The notes below the pieces were generated by a model, which saw nothing but the letters and a program-made list of their open reading frames with translations, did not search any database and was not told the DNA's origin. From JAAUUE01 sp943370025 (lineage in GTDB: Bacteria; Cyanobacteriota; Cyanobacteriia; Cyanobacteriales; JAAUUE01), in assembly GCA_943370025.1 (NCBI GenBank), contig CALRPI020000023.1:1-64000 (forward strand): a stretch of 64,000 bases of DNA. Direction: 5' to 3'. This document shows positions 42,366 through 51,535 of the stretch, one piece after another. The translations under genes were made by a program, and so were the position numbers. The stretch's first letter is position 1, and each line of letters opens with the position of its first letter.

Positions 42366-43418
42366 TTGGCTAGAGAATATTGGAAACTAAGTTCAGCAGG
42401 ACGAGAATACGTAAAAGCTCTACTTAAAGATTTAAGGTGGGATTCGCTTGGCAAACGTGAACTTGCTGAAACATTGAAAGAAAATAATTTCACTATTGAT
42501 AGAAACACTCTGCGTAAATTTTTAGATCCTGATAGCACACATAGCGGTAATAAATCTACGCTTGTAGATTTGATGAATGCTCTAGGCTCTACTGAAGATC
42601 CAACAACGAAAGAATTTGCTAAACAATACTTTGAACAGGTTGAACGAGAAGAAGAATTGGACGTTTCGATAATAGAAACATCGGTAATACCAGATTATTC
42701 AAGAGAATTAGACACTCCTTTTCAGCCGATTAAGGGTAGGATTGAGAACCCTAAGCAATTTTTTAATCGAGAGACGGAATTGCGGAATATTTTTGAGCTT
42801 TTGAATGCTGGGAGTGGGGTGGAGTTGTTGGGCGATCGCCAGATGGGGAAGTCTTCGATATTGTTTCAGGTCGAGCGGCTGGCTGCAACTATGCTTAGGG
42901 CGAAGCGAAAACCGATTTACTTTAATCTGCAAGAAGTCCATACAGAAGAAGAGTTTTATGAGTCTTTCTGTGGGAAGTTGGGTATAGAGACTTGTATGGG
43001 GTATGGCTTTTTTCGGGCAATACAAGATAAAAAGTTACTTTTGCTACTAGACGAGGCGGAAAAGATGTCTTGGGATGGTTTTACACGGCAAATACGGGAG
43101 CAGTTACGATGTCTTGCAGAAGGGGAAAATGCTCCGTTACGCCTGGTAGTAGCCGCACGAACCTCTTTAGATGAGTTGTTTCCAGATAGCAATGAGCAGG
43201 GGATGACTTCTCCTTTTCAGGGAATTTGTACGCGGGTGGAGCTGAAGCCTTGGCAGAAAGAAACGGTGCAAAGGTTTGTGGTGACAAGGCTAGAGAATAC
43301 TGGGATTAGCTTTAGTGAAACGGATCTGGAAAAATTGTGGCAGGAGAGCCAAGGGCATCCTCAAAAACTGATGATTGCTTGTTTTGATCTGTATCGTCAA
43401 TACCTCGAAAACCTATGA
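42366..43418 (+). CDS. STAND-type ATPase with HTH-like N-terminus
   Basis: The 350-residue protein starts with a possible helix-turn-helix (about 22-55; GKRELAETLKENNFTIDRN). From about residue 125 it is a P-loop ATPase: FFNRETELRNIFELL, Walker A GDRQMGKSS at 156-164, Walker B LLLLLDEAEK with D229 and E230, and the R-rich VVAARTSLDELF sensor region. It is of the AAA_14/AAA_35-like STAND kind. The start is TTG 42366 behind a strong GGAGGTG. It overlaps the next gene by four bases (ATGA), so both products are made together. Function is unknown; defence or stress signalling is an inference from the architecture. Confidence 0.85.
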   Translation: MAREYWKLSSAGREYVKALLKDLRWDSLGKRELAETLKENNFTIDRNTLRKFLDPDSTHSGNKSTLVDLMNALGSTEDPTTKEFAKQYFEQVEREEELDVSIIETSVIPDYSRELDTPFQPIKGRIENPKQFFNRETELRNIFELLNAGSGVELLGDRQMGKSSILFQVERLAATMLRAKRKPIYFNLQEVHTEEEFYESFCGKLGIETCMGYGFFRAIQDKKLLLLLDEAEKMSWDGFTRQIREQLRCLAEGENAPLRLVVAARTSLDELFPDSNEQGMTSPFQGICTRVELKPWQKETVQRFVVTRLENTGISFSETDLEKLWQESQGHPQKLMIACFDLYRQYLENL

Positions 43419-46099
43419 CAGAAGAAACCACAGCCCAAGTCCCGCTTCTCGATCTTGCCCCAAAGCTCAAGCGCCCTCTATCGCTGTGGAATCCGTTTGA
43501 CTATCTATTGCTCCTCTACTGGGTGTTTTATTTCCCCCAAGCAATTCGTTGGTATGTGGAAACCTATTGCGAACCTGCACCCGAATCAAAGAGCCTAACG
43601 TGGCAGCAGCGTTGGGAATTGATGCAAAGAAGCCCCCGCAAGCGACAACTGGCACTTATGGGCATACTTCTAGAAATAGCTGTTCCCCTATTGATCTGCC
43701 TCAGTTTAGAAAGTTTCGGTGTTCCTATTAACTGGAACAGTGTGGCGATTGGTGTGGTGATTGGTGTGGCGATTGGTATGAAGATTGGTGAGGCGAATGG
43801 TGAGCTGTTTGGTCTGGTGTTTGGTGAGGTGAGTGGTGAGGTGATTGGTGTGGCAAGTGGTGTGGCAAGTGGTGTGGCGTTTGGTGTGGCGTTTGGTGTG
43901 GCAAGTGGTGTGGTGTTTGGTGAGGCAAGTGGTGTGACGAAAGGTGTGACGAGTGGTGTGGCGTTTAGTGTGGTGAGTGATGTGGCGTTTGGTATGGCGT
44001 TTGGTATGGCGATTAGTGTGGCAAGTCGTATGGCGTTTGGTGTGGCGTTTGGTGTGGCGTTTGGTGTGGCGTTTGGTGTGACAGCTTTACGTCCAGACGA
44101 TCGATGTCTCTCGCTTCGTTCCATTCCTCGAATTACCCGCTTAGTGTTACCTCGGCTTACTCGTAAGCTTGAGACATGGTTTAAAATTGATTGGCAAGTT
44201 GGCATAAGGAATATAAATCAATTGTTAAAGTATTCCCTCCAGTTTTTGACTGTTGATATAGCTCTCAACAAAACGCTGGACGAAATCCCGTCTACCCAGC
44301 TAATTGATCGTATCGCCACCCTTAGCGATCTGATTTGGGATTGGGAAGTTATGCGTTACACTTCTGCTTCTCTAAATTCTGAACTCAAGGCTGAGTTTAT
44401 TGAAGAAATTTTTTGGCTCCCCTACAAATCTTGGTTTAAAGAACGTTGGGGAGCAAGTCGAGGTCTTCGCTTTGATACCGAAGCTCATACCGCCGCCGCT
44501 GGTTTCTGGTATCTTCACAAAACCTCAAAAGTTATAGATATTGTTTCAATTCTGGCAAAAGCAGTAAAAACCTTTGCGAATTTAAGACAAATTAGACATG
44601 GAGAGGAAATGTATCAACTGGCTAGCAACCTCTGTAATTTCAGCAAACCCAAAGACTTAGAAAGTCTCTTAAATCTTGAGCCAAGACCTTTTCCCCCAGT
44701 TGAAGATATGCTTCGCCCTCAAACTTGGGCTGTGATTGATAATTTGTCAACTGCTGTTGAGGAAATTCAAGACCTAAACCGAACTAAATCTCGGACTTCC
44801 CGCTCTTTCGCTCTCAACCGTGCCCTCGGACAAATTGACGAAGCACTCAAAACTCTTGATGCCCTACCGCCAGAAGTTTCCCGTGTTGAAAAACCCATCC
44901 TCAAAGTCATTGCAACTCGTTGGCGAGATATTCTCCTTGGTGTCGCCAGCGACATCGGGCAAATTGAAATTGACCAGCCGATCGCCAATCCCTACACGAT
45001 CGGCGATCCAGTCACTGGCGACAGATTTATCGGACGAGAAGATATTATTCGCCAACTGGAAGAACTCTGGTTTATCAACACCAGCCCCCAATCCGTCATC
45101 CTCTACGGACATCGCCGCATGGGGAAAACCTCCATCCTTCGCAACGCCACCACCAAAGTTAATTCCCAAGTCCGTGTCGCCTACGTCAATCTCCTCAGCC
45201 TAGGAAGCGCTCCCAATGGGATCACCGACATTCTCATGGCAATTTGCGATGCCCTCGAAGAAATCACCCAAATTCCCGTCCCCAACAATAACGACCTCTC
45301 CCAATTCCCAGAAACCACCTTTCGCCGCTACCTAGAACAAATTACTAAAAACTTCACAGGCACAGGACTGATCATTGCCCTCGATGAATTCGAGAAAATC
45401 GAAGAACTGATCGATGCAGGTAAACTCAGCCCAGAATTCCTCAGCTTCCTGCGGGGCATGGTGCAAATGAGCAACAAAATCGCCTTCGCCTTCGCCGGAC
45501 TCCACACCCTCCAAGAAATGAATGCCGACTACTTCCAGCCCTTCTATGCCAGCTTCATCCCCATCCCCGTCACCTTCCTCAACTCCGAAGCCACCAAGCA
45601 AGTCCTCGCCAACCCCGATCCCGAATTCCTCCTCGATTACGAACCCGCCGCCCTCGACCATATCTACAATCTCACCAACGGACAGCCCTACCTCACCCAA
45701 CTCATCGGCTTCCAACTCGTGCGGAGGTTTAACGATTATGTCTTCGAGCAAGGCAAGCCCCGCGATCGAACCTTCACCATCGATGATGTCCGCACCGTCT
45801 GCGAAGGTGAAAACTTCTTCAACACAGGCATTCACTACTTCAATGGAGTCTGGCAACAAGCCGCCGAAGGTGCAGCCAATCAACACGCCATCCTCAAAGC
45901 CCTAGCCCCCCATCCCCAAGGACTCACCGAATTAGAATTAATCGACCAGACTAATTTATCTAGCGAATCTCTCCAAACCGCCCTCAAACCCCTCAAAGAT
46001 CACGATGTGATCTGCAATGCAAAAAATAGCGAAACTCAATGGGCGATCGCCGTCGAACTCTTCCGTACTTGGGTCGTTAAATACCAACTGAAAGATTAA
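43415..46099 (+). CDS. Membrane STAND ATPase with a GVAx tetrapeptide-repeat domain
   Basis: The 894-residue protein has hydrophobic segments at about 27-47 and 79-101, then about 29 tetrapeptides of the form G-V-A-x (x often F, S or I) at 109-223. This glycine-zipper-like region could span or perforate membranes. A helical middle (about 230-530) follows, then a C-terminal ATPase: FIGREDIIRQLEELW, Walker A GHRRMGKTS at 565-573, Walker B LIIALDEFEK with D657 and E658, and a final winged-helix-like part (HPQGLTELELIDQTNLS). The repeat is a 12-bp tandem array in DNA, so its length should vary between strains. It is coupled to the preceding ATPase gene. Confidence 0.87.
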   Translation: MTEETTAQVPLLDLAPKLKRPLSLWNPFDYLLLLYWVFYFPQAIRWYVETYCEPAPESKSLTWQQRWELMQRSPRKRQLALMGILLEIAVPLLICLSLESFGVPINWNSVAIGVVIGVAIGMKIGEANGELFGLVFGEVSGEVIGVASGVASGVAFGVAFGVASGVVFGEASGVTKGVTSGVAFSVVSDVAFGMAFGMAISVASRMAFGVAFGVAFGVAFGVTALRPDDRCLSLRSIPRITRLVLPRLTRKLETWFKIDWQVGIRNINQLLKYSLQFLTVDIALNKTLDEIPSTQLIDRIATLSDLIWDWEVMRYTSASLNSELKAEFIEEIFWLPYKSWFKERWGASRGLRFDTEAHTAAAGFWYLHKTSKVIDIVSILAKAVKTFANLRQIRHGEEMYQLASNLCNFSKPKDLESLLNLEPRPFPPVEDMLRPQTWAVIDNLSTAVEEIQDLNRTKSRTSRSFALNRALGQIDEALKTLDALPPEVSRVEKPILKVIATRWRDILLGVASDIGQIEIDQPIANPYTIGDPVTGDRFIGREDIIRQLEELWFINTSPQSVILYGHRRMGKTSILRNATTKVNSQVRVAYVNLLSLGSAPNGITDILMAICDALEEITQIPVPNNNDLSQFPETTFRRYLEQITKNFTGTGLIIALDEFEKIEELIDAGKLSPEFLSFLRGMVQMSNKIAFAFAGLHTLQEMNADYFQPFYASFIPIPVTFLNSEATKQVLANPDPEFLLDYEPAALDHIYNLTNGQPYLTQLIGFQLVRRFNDYVFEQGKPRDRTFTIDDVRTVCEGENFFNTGIHYFNGVWQQAAEGAANQHAILKALAPHPQGLTELELIDQTNLSSESLQTALKPLKDHDVICNAKNSETQWAIAVELFRTWVVKYQLKD
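43740..44080 (+). repeat. 12-bp tandem repeat array within the membrane STAND gene
   Basis: Units such as GGTGTGGCGTTT, GGTGTGGCAAGT and GGTGTGGCGATT repeat about 28 times without a frame break. The antisense reading gives a long His/Pro/Thr frame, which is only a shadow. Confidence 0.92.
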
Positions 46100-46104
46100 A
46101 CAAA

Positions 46105-46260
46105 CGTGAGTTCGATGGTTTTTAAAAGCCTGATCGAACTCAAATTGGACAAGATGAGGACTGAGCGAAGTCGAAGTCCGGCTCTAGGGGGCTGATTACT
46201 TCGGCTTCGCTCAGTATAAATTCGACGACCCTCAACCAGCCTGAGGAAACCTTGCACAAC
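46105..46260. repeat. Family E repeat, copy E2
   Basis: Reverse complement of E1 at 15502-15657 over about 156 bp with few differences. It begins six bases after the stop of the STAND operon. Bases 46261-46320 continue with a degraded piece of the D4 type. Confidence 0.8.
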
Positions 46261-46328
46261 TTGATACTAAATCTTACTTTATTAATATCCTTAGGCACGG
46301 CGGTTGAAACCATCGAATTCACGGCAAA

Positions 46329-47378
46329 TTAACTTGATTCTCCCGGTGTTTCTTCATTGGCACTTGCTGCTAGAGCAACCTCAGGCGATCGCTTGCCCAT
46401 TTTTTCTAACAACATATTCCCTTGGGTTGCGATCGCCTCTCGCTGAATTACTACAATTACCCCAACTAAGCTCAGAGATACCCCAATCCATTGCAACTGG
46501 GTGAGGGTTTCTCCCAGCAAGATACTGCTAAATAGCATGGCAAATATCGGCGTTAAAAATATCAAGGCACTAACACTAGTCAGATTGCCAACGGAGGCAA
46601 GATAAAAGAACATGCCATAGGTAAGTGCCGTACCAAATAGCGTGGCATATAACAACCCTAGCCAATCGCCATTGTTGAGGTTTGAGATTTGATTTGATTC
46701 CCCAAACAATGACAGTGCAAACAGAGGCAAACCACCAAGCACCATATGCCAACCAGTCGCCACTACAACATCCACATGGGGTTTAACGTAGCGAATAATA
46801 ATGGTGCCAAAAGACATCGACAATGCTGCCAACAACATCAACAGTTCACCGCTGTGCAGCAAACTATCCAAACTCAGGGAAGTACCACCTTGGAGAAAAC
46901 CAAAATCACCGTGTAACATTTGCCTAACCCACGCTTCCGGTAAGCCACACAAACAAATCCCCACAAAGCCGATCGCTAATCCCAACCAGCCCCATAAACC
47001 CACCACATCTCCAAATAAGAGCAAGGCTAAAACCGCTACCACCAAAGGTTGAGCATCAATCAACACTGCCCCCAACCCTGCCCCGGTATTCACCAGCCCT
47101 TCGGTCAAAAAACCTTGAAACATTGCACCATCAACTAGGGAAAACAACCCAATCCAAAGCCATGCTTTCCACGTTTTAGGCTGCGGCAATTTTAGAAATA
47201 GCGTCAGGGCAAGAATGAGCAGACCAGCGGGAACTAGGCGAAAACCCGCTAAGAATAGAGGAGTTGTATCGGGGATAGCCGATTTCATCGCTACCATTGA
47301 AGTACCAAGAAAAAAGAATGGGGCAACTAGAAATAGAGGGGATTTAGAAATTTCCAGCCTTGCAGAATTGGGTTGCAT
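46329..47378 (-). CDS. EamA-family (DMT) transporter
   Basis: The 349-residue protein has ten hydrophobic segments in two EamA halves; the first includes FFFLGTSMVAMKSAIPDTTP and the second ends with LGETLTQLQWIGVSLSLVGV. DMT/EamA proteins export or take up metabolites such as amino acids or nucleotide precursors; the substrate is unknown. The C-terminal 30 residues are polar and variable. It is a single minus-strand gene. Confidence 0.87.
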   Translation of the reverse strand: MQPNSARLEISKSPLFLVAPFFFLGTSMVAMKSAIPDTTPLFLAGFRLVPAGLLILALTLFLKLPQPKTWKAWLWIGLFSLVDGAMFQGFLTEGLVNTGAGLGAVLIDAQPLVVAVLALLLFGDVVGLWGWLGLAIGFVGICLCGLPEAWVRQMLHGDFGFLQGGTSLSLDSLLHSGELLMLLAALSMSFGTIIIRYVKPHVDVVVATGWHMVLGGLPLFALSLFGESNQISNLNNGDWLGLLYATLFGTALTYGMFFYLASVGNLTSVSALIFLTPIFAMLFSSILLGETLTQLQWIGVSLSLVGVIVVIQREAIATQGNMLLEKMGKRSPEVALAASANEETPGESS

Positions 47379-47481
47379 AGTTTTTGGTACACAAATTGGA
47401 TATTGCCTACAATTTATACAAAGAGTTGGTAGAGAGAATAGTGTTCTAGGCTACTACTTTGCTGGCAAATCTCATGTTGCA

Positions 47482-47573
47482 TATAGCAATCCTCAATAGG
47501 TTGAGAACAGATCCCCCAAAGGAGGATCCGTTCTCAACCCTCTAAAATTCTAAATTTATTTAGAATCGCTATA
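47482..47573. repeat. Family A element, copy A9
   Basis: TATAGCAATCCTCAATAGGT and TTTAGAATCGCTATA ends. The stem GGTTGAGAACAGATCC pairs with GGATCCGTTCTCAACC with one mismatch. Confidence 0.85.
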
Positions 47574-47609
47574 ATTTATAGTTTATTTGCAACTTTAAGA
47601 TAAAAAATA

Positions 47610-48101
47610 ATGAACTACAGGCGATCGATCCAGCGATTTTTGCTGGTAATAGTGCTGATAATTGCAATTTTTCTACATACCACCTTAAATGCTTTGGCAA
47701 AGGAGGTAGGGAATCAAAGTAATAATCAAGATTTAAATCAATCTGCTATGCTCGTAGCACCTGAGAAAGATTTCCAGATTGCGATCTATGCCCAACCGAA
47801 TGCTCAACAGCAGCGAATTGGCTATGGGTTATCTGGCGATCGCCTCAGGCTACTCCAGCAGGTTGGTAGCAACACTGGCAAAATATGGAATCTCGTCCGT
47901 TTTGAGAATCCACCCTATGCCGAAGGATGGGTCAGCGGAGAATATCTATCCATCCCAAAATCCATCCAAAACCCTAACAACCCTGCCCAGAAAAAAGAGG
48001 TGAATGGCTACCTTGGTGGCTTCCAAAAACAGGAAGCTAGAACCCCAAAAAGTCCCTCAAATCAAAATAGTGGCTACACAAACAACCAAAATCAAAATTA
48101 G
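47610..48101 (+). CDS. Secreted SH3b-domain protein
   Basis: The 163-residue protein has a signal peptide (RFLLVIVLIIAIFLHTTLNALA). A bacterial SH3-like domain lies at about 55-115: FQIAIYAQPNAQQQRIGYGL, RLRLLQQVG and AEGWVSGEYLSIP. An Asn/Gln/Ser-rich tail ends it. SH3b domains often bind cell-wall or protein ligands outside the cytosol. The next gene, also secreted and Gln/Ser-rich, begins 27 bases after the stop, so the two probably form an operon. Confidence 0.75.
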   Translation: MNYRRSIQRFLLVIVLIIAIFLHTTLNALAKEVGNQSNNQDLNQSAMLVAPEKDFQIAIYAQPNAQQQRIGYGLSGDRLRLLQQVGSNTGKIWNLVRFENPPYAEGWVSGEYLSIPKSIQNPNNPAQKKEVNGYLGGFQKQEARTPKSPSNQNSGYTNNQNQN

Positions 48102-48128
48102 TCAATTCATACCCGAAGAGCTTTCCCT

Positions 48129-48476
48129 ATGACGTTTTCTATCCCCAAAGTTTCCCAAATCATCATCGCTTTCGTTTTCTCCTTATGTATTTTCTTCAGT
48201 ACTGCCTCTGCGGTTTCGGCAAATGACTATGGCAAGCAAGGGACGGCGGGGAATTTACCCAGCTTAAATTCCCCAAAAAGTGGCAATTCCTATCAACAAA
48301 AGACTGACTATTCTCGCGATCGTCAGTCAGAGACCAAGCAAGGTAGAAGTTTTCAAAAACAAGGCAGTGATTATCAAAAATCACAGGAGGCTTCTAGCTA
48401 CCAGCAGGAGAAAGATCCAAAACAGGCAAGCACCTATCCGCAAAAAGATAGCGGGAATAACTCTCAGCAGAAATAG
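48129..48476 (+). CDS. Secreted Gln/Ser-rich low-complexity protein
   Basis: The 115-residue protein has a signal peptide (IIIAFVFSLCIFFSTASAVSA) and a mature part rich in Ser, Gln, Lys and Tyr, with repeated SYQQ and YQK motifs. No domain is recognised and it is probably disordered. It is 27 bases after the SH3b gene and 16 bases before guaD on the same strand. Confidence 0.6.
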   Translation: MTFSIPKVSQIIIAFVFSLCIFFSTASAVSANDYGKQGTAGNLPSLNSPKSGNSYQQKTDYSRDRQSETKQGRSFQKQGSDYQKSQEASSYQQEKDPKQASTYPQKDSGNNSQQK

Positions 48477-48492
48477 CAGAAATATATAGTTT

Positions 48493-49794
48493 ATGAAAGC
48501 GATTCGTGCTGCTTTTTTAGATTTTGTTGACGATCCTTTCTTGGTGCCAGAGTCAGAGAGTGTTCGTTATATTCCCGACGGTTTACTAGTTCTCGAAGAT
48601 GGCAAAGTTAAAGACTTGGGAGCGTTTACCGTATTGCAGGAAAAATATGCTGATGTGGCGATCGTCTCCCATGTTGGCAAATTAATTATGCCCGGATTTA
48701 TCGATATTCATGTCCACTATCCTCAAGCTGAAATGATTGCTGCCTATGGTGAGCAACTGTTGACGTGGTTGAATAAATATACATTCCCAACAGAAGGCAA
48801 ATTTCATGACCAAGAATATGCCCAGCAGATAGCATCTTTCTTTTTGGATGAATTACTCCGCAATGGCACAACCACAGCTTTAGTCCTGACAACAATCTTT
48901 CCCAACTCTGTAAATGCTCTGTTTGAGGAAGCAGAACGGCGGAATATGCGGATCATCGCAGGGCAAATGTTGATGACACGCAATGCCCCTGATTTTCTGA
49001 TTAACGAAGCAAAGACAGCCTACGGGCAAACAAGGGAGCAGATTCAGCAATGGCATGGTCGGGGTAGGTCGCTATATGCCATTACACCGCGCTTTGCCAT
49101 CACCTCTACAGACGAAGAACTAATGCTAGCCGGGAAGTTAAAAGCTGAATTTCCTAGTGTCTATGTGCATACCCATCTTTCTGAAAATTCCCAAGAGATT
49201 GAATTTACGGCAAAACTATTTCCTGATAGTAAAGACTATCTCCATGTCTACGAGCAGTTTGGGTTAGTGGGCGATCGCTCGGTCTTTGCTCACTGCGTCC
49301 ATCTAGATGCATCGGCATTCACTCGAATGGCGCAGACGGGGGCGGCGATCGCTTTTTGCCCCACCTCTAATCTCTTCCTCGGAAGTGGATTATTTAAGCT
49401 GGGTCAAGCCAAGGCTGCGGGGATCAAAGTTGGTCTAGCCACAGATGTGGGGGCAGGGACAAGCTTCTCTATGCTGCAAACCATGAGTGATGCTTATAAG
49501 GTTGCTCAATTACAGACAGAAAGTCTCTCGCCCTTCAAAGCTTTCTACTTGGCAACTCTAGGTGCAGCGCAAGCCCTATCTTTGGCGGATAAGTTAGGTA
49601 GCTTTGAGACGGGCAAGGAAGCAGATTTTGTAGTGCTGGATATGCAGGCGACTCCTTTGATGGCACTCCGTAATCATGGCGGCATCGCCCAAGATTTAGA
49701 GGGACTTGCTGAACAAATTTTTGCCACGATGATTTTGGGTGACGATCGCTCGGTCTCCGCTACCTATATTGCTGGTGAATATAGGCAAGTCTAG
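48493..49794 (+). CDS. guaD: Guanine deaminase
   Basis: GuaD converts guanine to xanthine and ammonia in purine salvage or nitrogen recovery. The 433-residue amidohydrolase has zinc ligands in PGFIDIHVHYPQ, VHTHLSE and FAHCVHLD, and the aspartate in TDVGAGTSFSM. The guanine-type signature at the substrate pocket (TPRFAITST) is present. Length fits the family. It follows the Gln/Ser-rich gene by 16 bases, probably by chance of packing rather than function. Confidence 0.93.
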   Translation: MKAIRAAFLDFVDDPFLVPESESVRYIPDGLLVLEDGKVKDLGAFTVLQEKYADVAIVSHVGKLIMPGFIDIHVHYPQAEMIAAYGEQLLTWLNKYTFPTEGKFHDQEYAQQIASFFLDELLRNGTTTALVLTTIFPNSVNALFEEAERRNMRIIAGQMLMTRNAPDFLINEAKTAYGQTREQIQQWHGRGRSLYAITPRFAITSTDEELMLAGKLKAEFPSVYVHTHLSENSQEIEFTAKLFPDSKDYLHVYEQFGLVGDRSVFAHCVHLDASAFTRMAQTGAAIAFCPTSNLFLGSGLFKLGQAKAAGIKVGLATDVGAGTSFSMLQTMSDAYKVAQLQTESLSPFKAFYLATLGAAQALSLADKLGSFETGKEADFVVLDMQATPLMALRNHGGIAQDLEGLAEQIFATMILGDDRSVSATYIAGEYRQV

Positions 49795-49818
49795 GAGATA
49801 GCCATCTTGAGGGAAACT

Positions 49819-51516
49819 ATGATGAAGCTGATACTTCCTTATTGTCGATGTTTGCCCAAAATACTGATTTTACTAGGAGTTTCCTTATCCTTTACTCTCC
49901 TTGTTTTAGTATTGCCCGTCGCCGCCACAGTTATGGGGGTCGAAGCTCCCACGGTAAGGGCAACAACCAAAATTTTTGTGACGACTTTACGCGATCGCGG
50001 TAGTGGCTCCTTGCGTAAAGCCATTGAGCAAGCAAACCGCAATCCCCAAGAACCCAAAGAAATCGATCTCAGTCGTGTCAGCGGGTCGATCGTCCTTCGT
50101 CAACCCTTGCCGAAAATTCACGGGCATCTAGCGATCGTGGGGGATGGCAATGACACGATTGATGGCGGGGGTACCCATCGTGTTTTCTACATTGAGGATG
50201 GAGAGATCGAGCTTCACAATCTGGCGATCGCTAACGGACTTGCTCAAGGGGCAAAGGGGAAAGGCATGGCGGGAGGAAGCGCGGGCATGGGCGGCGGCAT
50301 GTTCATTGATCAGGGAACAGTAACGTTAACCGATATTACCTTTCGCAACAACCGGGCGATCGGTGGAGATGGCGGACAATTAAACCAACAATTAAACCAA
50401 CAATTAAACAGCCCAGTTAGCAGGCAAGGAAATCGCTCTGGAGAAGACCGGGGGGAAAATATAAACGGCATCAAGAAGACAATCCACAGCAGTCAAGCAC
50501 GCTATGTCGCCAATCGTGGGGCGATCGCTGGAATAAGCGGCATTAGTGCCAATCCAGGCTCAGCAGGCATGGCGATTTCTAGTCAAGGGGGGAACTATCG
50601 TGTCAATCGCGGGGCGATCGCTGGGGTCAATGGGATTGGGGTCAATGGGATTGGGAGTATAGCCTTTGGCGGCGGTGGTGGTTTTGGCGGCTTTGGGAAT
50701 GCGGGCAATGGCGGTAATGGCGGCAATGCAGGTGCGGCGGGGGGTAATGGCGGCAATGGTGGCAATGGTGGGATGGGGATATTCGGGTTTAGTGGGATGC
50801 CTGTTTCTATTCCAGAAATCAAAGATCACAATTCCTTTTGGCAACAAACCCCCAAATCCTTGCCAATTAATGGATTGGGCATCAATGGCATTGAAAGTAT
50901 TGGCACGATCGCCTTTGGTGGTGGTGGAGGGTTTGGCGGTTTTGGCAATGCGGGGAATGGTGGTAATGGGGCAAATGCGATCGTCCCTAGGGCTGACGCG
51001 ATCGCAAACTGTGGCAATGGCGGTAATGGCGGTAATGGTGGCAATGGCGGATTTGGTGGCGGTGGCGGCGGTGGTGGCTTCGGTGGCAATGGCAGCCCTA
51101 GGAGAAGCCTTGGGCTGTCGGGAAGGAATGGTTTGGGTGGTTTTGGGGCGGGTAATGGTGCCGTGGGGTATGGAGGGGGTGGAGGGGGTTTTGGGGGCGG
51201 TATTTTCATCCACAGTGGCAGGCTACGCCTCAGCAATGTCACATTTCAGGAAAATCTAGCGATCGCTGGAGAGGGAGCACAACCGGGACAGGGCAAGGGT
51301 GGTGCTATTTTCATGGTAACAGAGGATATGGTGACAGATGGCATGGTGGCAAAGAAATTAGCTGGCTCAGCATTCAGCCCAATCACGCCTCAGGTTACTT
51401 CTCTTCAGAGTTTGCCACATTTTGCAAGTAACTTTGCTTCTCATGCTGCCAATACCTTGAGCGATAATGCTGATGTATTTGGTGCGATCGAACTCTTACC
51501 TGCTAGGAGTCCCTGA
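49819..51516 (+). CDS. Secreted glycine-rich, PGRS-like beta-helix protein
   Basis: The 565-residue protein has a long hydrophobic signal (LILLGVSLSFTLLVLVLPVAA). The TLRDRGSGSLRKAIEQAN motif seen at the start of polymorphic/beta-helix proteins follows, then IDGGGTHRVFYIEDG and HNLAIANG. The middle is a Gly/Asn array of GGNGG units (about residues 275-470), interrupted by duplicated blocks with IAFGGGGGFGGFGNAGNGG. It resembles mycobacterial PE_PGRS by convergence only. ATG 49819 has GAGGG five bases upstream. Surface display or adhesion is inferred. Confidence 0.75.
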   Translation: MMKLILPYCRCLPKILILLGVSLSFTLLVLVLPVAATVMGVEAPTVRATTKIFVTTLRDRGSGSLRKAIEQANRNPQEPKEIDLSRVSGSIVLRQPLPKIHGHLAIVGDGNDTIDGGGTHRVFYIEDGEIELHNLAIANGLAQGAKGKGMAGGSAGMGGGMFIDQGTVTLTDITFRNNRAIGGDGGQLNQQLNQQLNSPVSRQGNRSGEDRGENINGIKKTIHSSQARYVANRGAIAGISGISANPGSAGMAISSQGGNYRVNRGAIAGVNGIGVNGIGSIAFGGGGGFGGFGNAGNGGNGGNAGAAGGNGGNGGNGGMGIFGFSGMPVSIPEIKDHNSFWQQTPKSLPINGLGINGIESIGTIAFGGGGGFGGFGNAGNGGNGANAIVPRADAIANCGNGGNGGNGGNGGFGGGGGGGGFGGNGSPRRSLGLSGRNGLGGFGAGNGAVGYGGGGGGFGGGIFIHSGRLRLSNVTFQENLAIAGEGAQPGQGKGGAIFMVTEDMVTDGMVAKKLAGSAFSPITPQVTSLQSLPHFASNFASHAANTLSDNADVFGAIELLPARSP

Positions 51517-51535
51517 AATCATCACCATCAGGACT

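Noticed and set aside
43728..43928. His/Pro/Thr-rich minus-strand open frame opposite the GVAx array
   Set aside because: It is the antisense of the 12-bp tandem repeat; the plus frame has the ATPase domains and proper coupling.
44820..45203. 127-residue plus-strand frame inside the STAND gene
   Set aside because: Alternative frame shadow with Ser/Pro bias; no independent start signal.
45332..45886. Glu/Gly-rich minus-strand frame of 184 residues
   Set aside because: Lies fully within the STAND ATPase domain of the plus strand, which has Walker motifs.
50560..51242. Pro-rich and Thr/Ala-rich minus-strand frames opposite the glycine-rich gene
   Set aside because: Antisense of GGNGG codons; no start context or domain.
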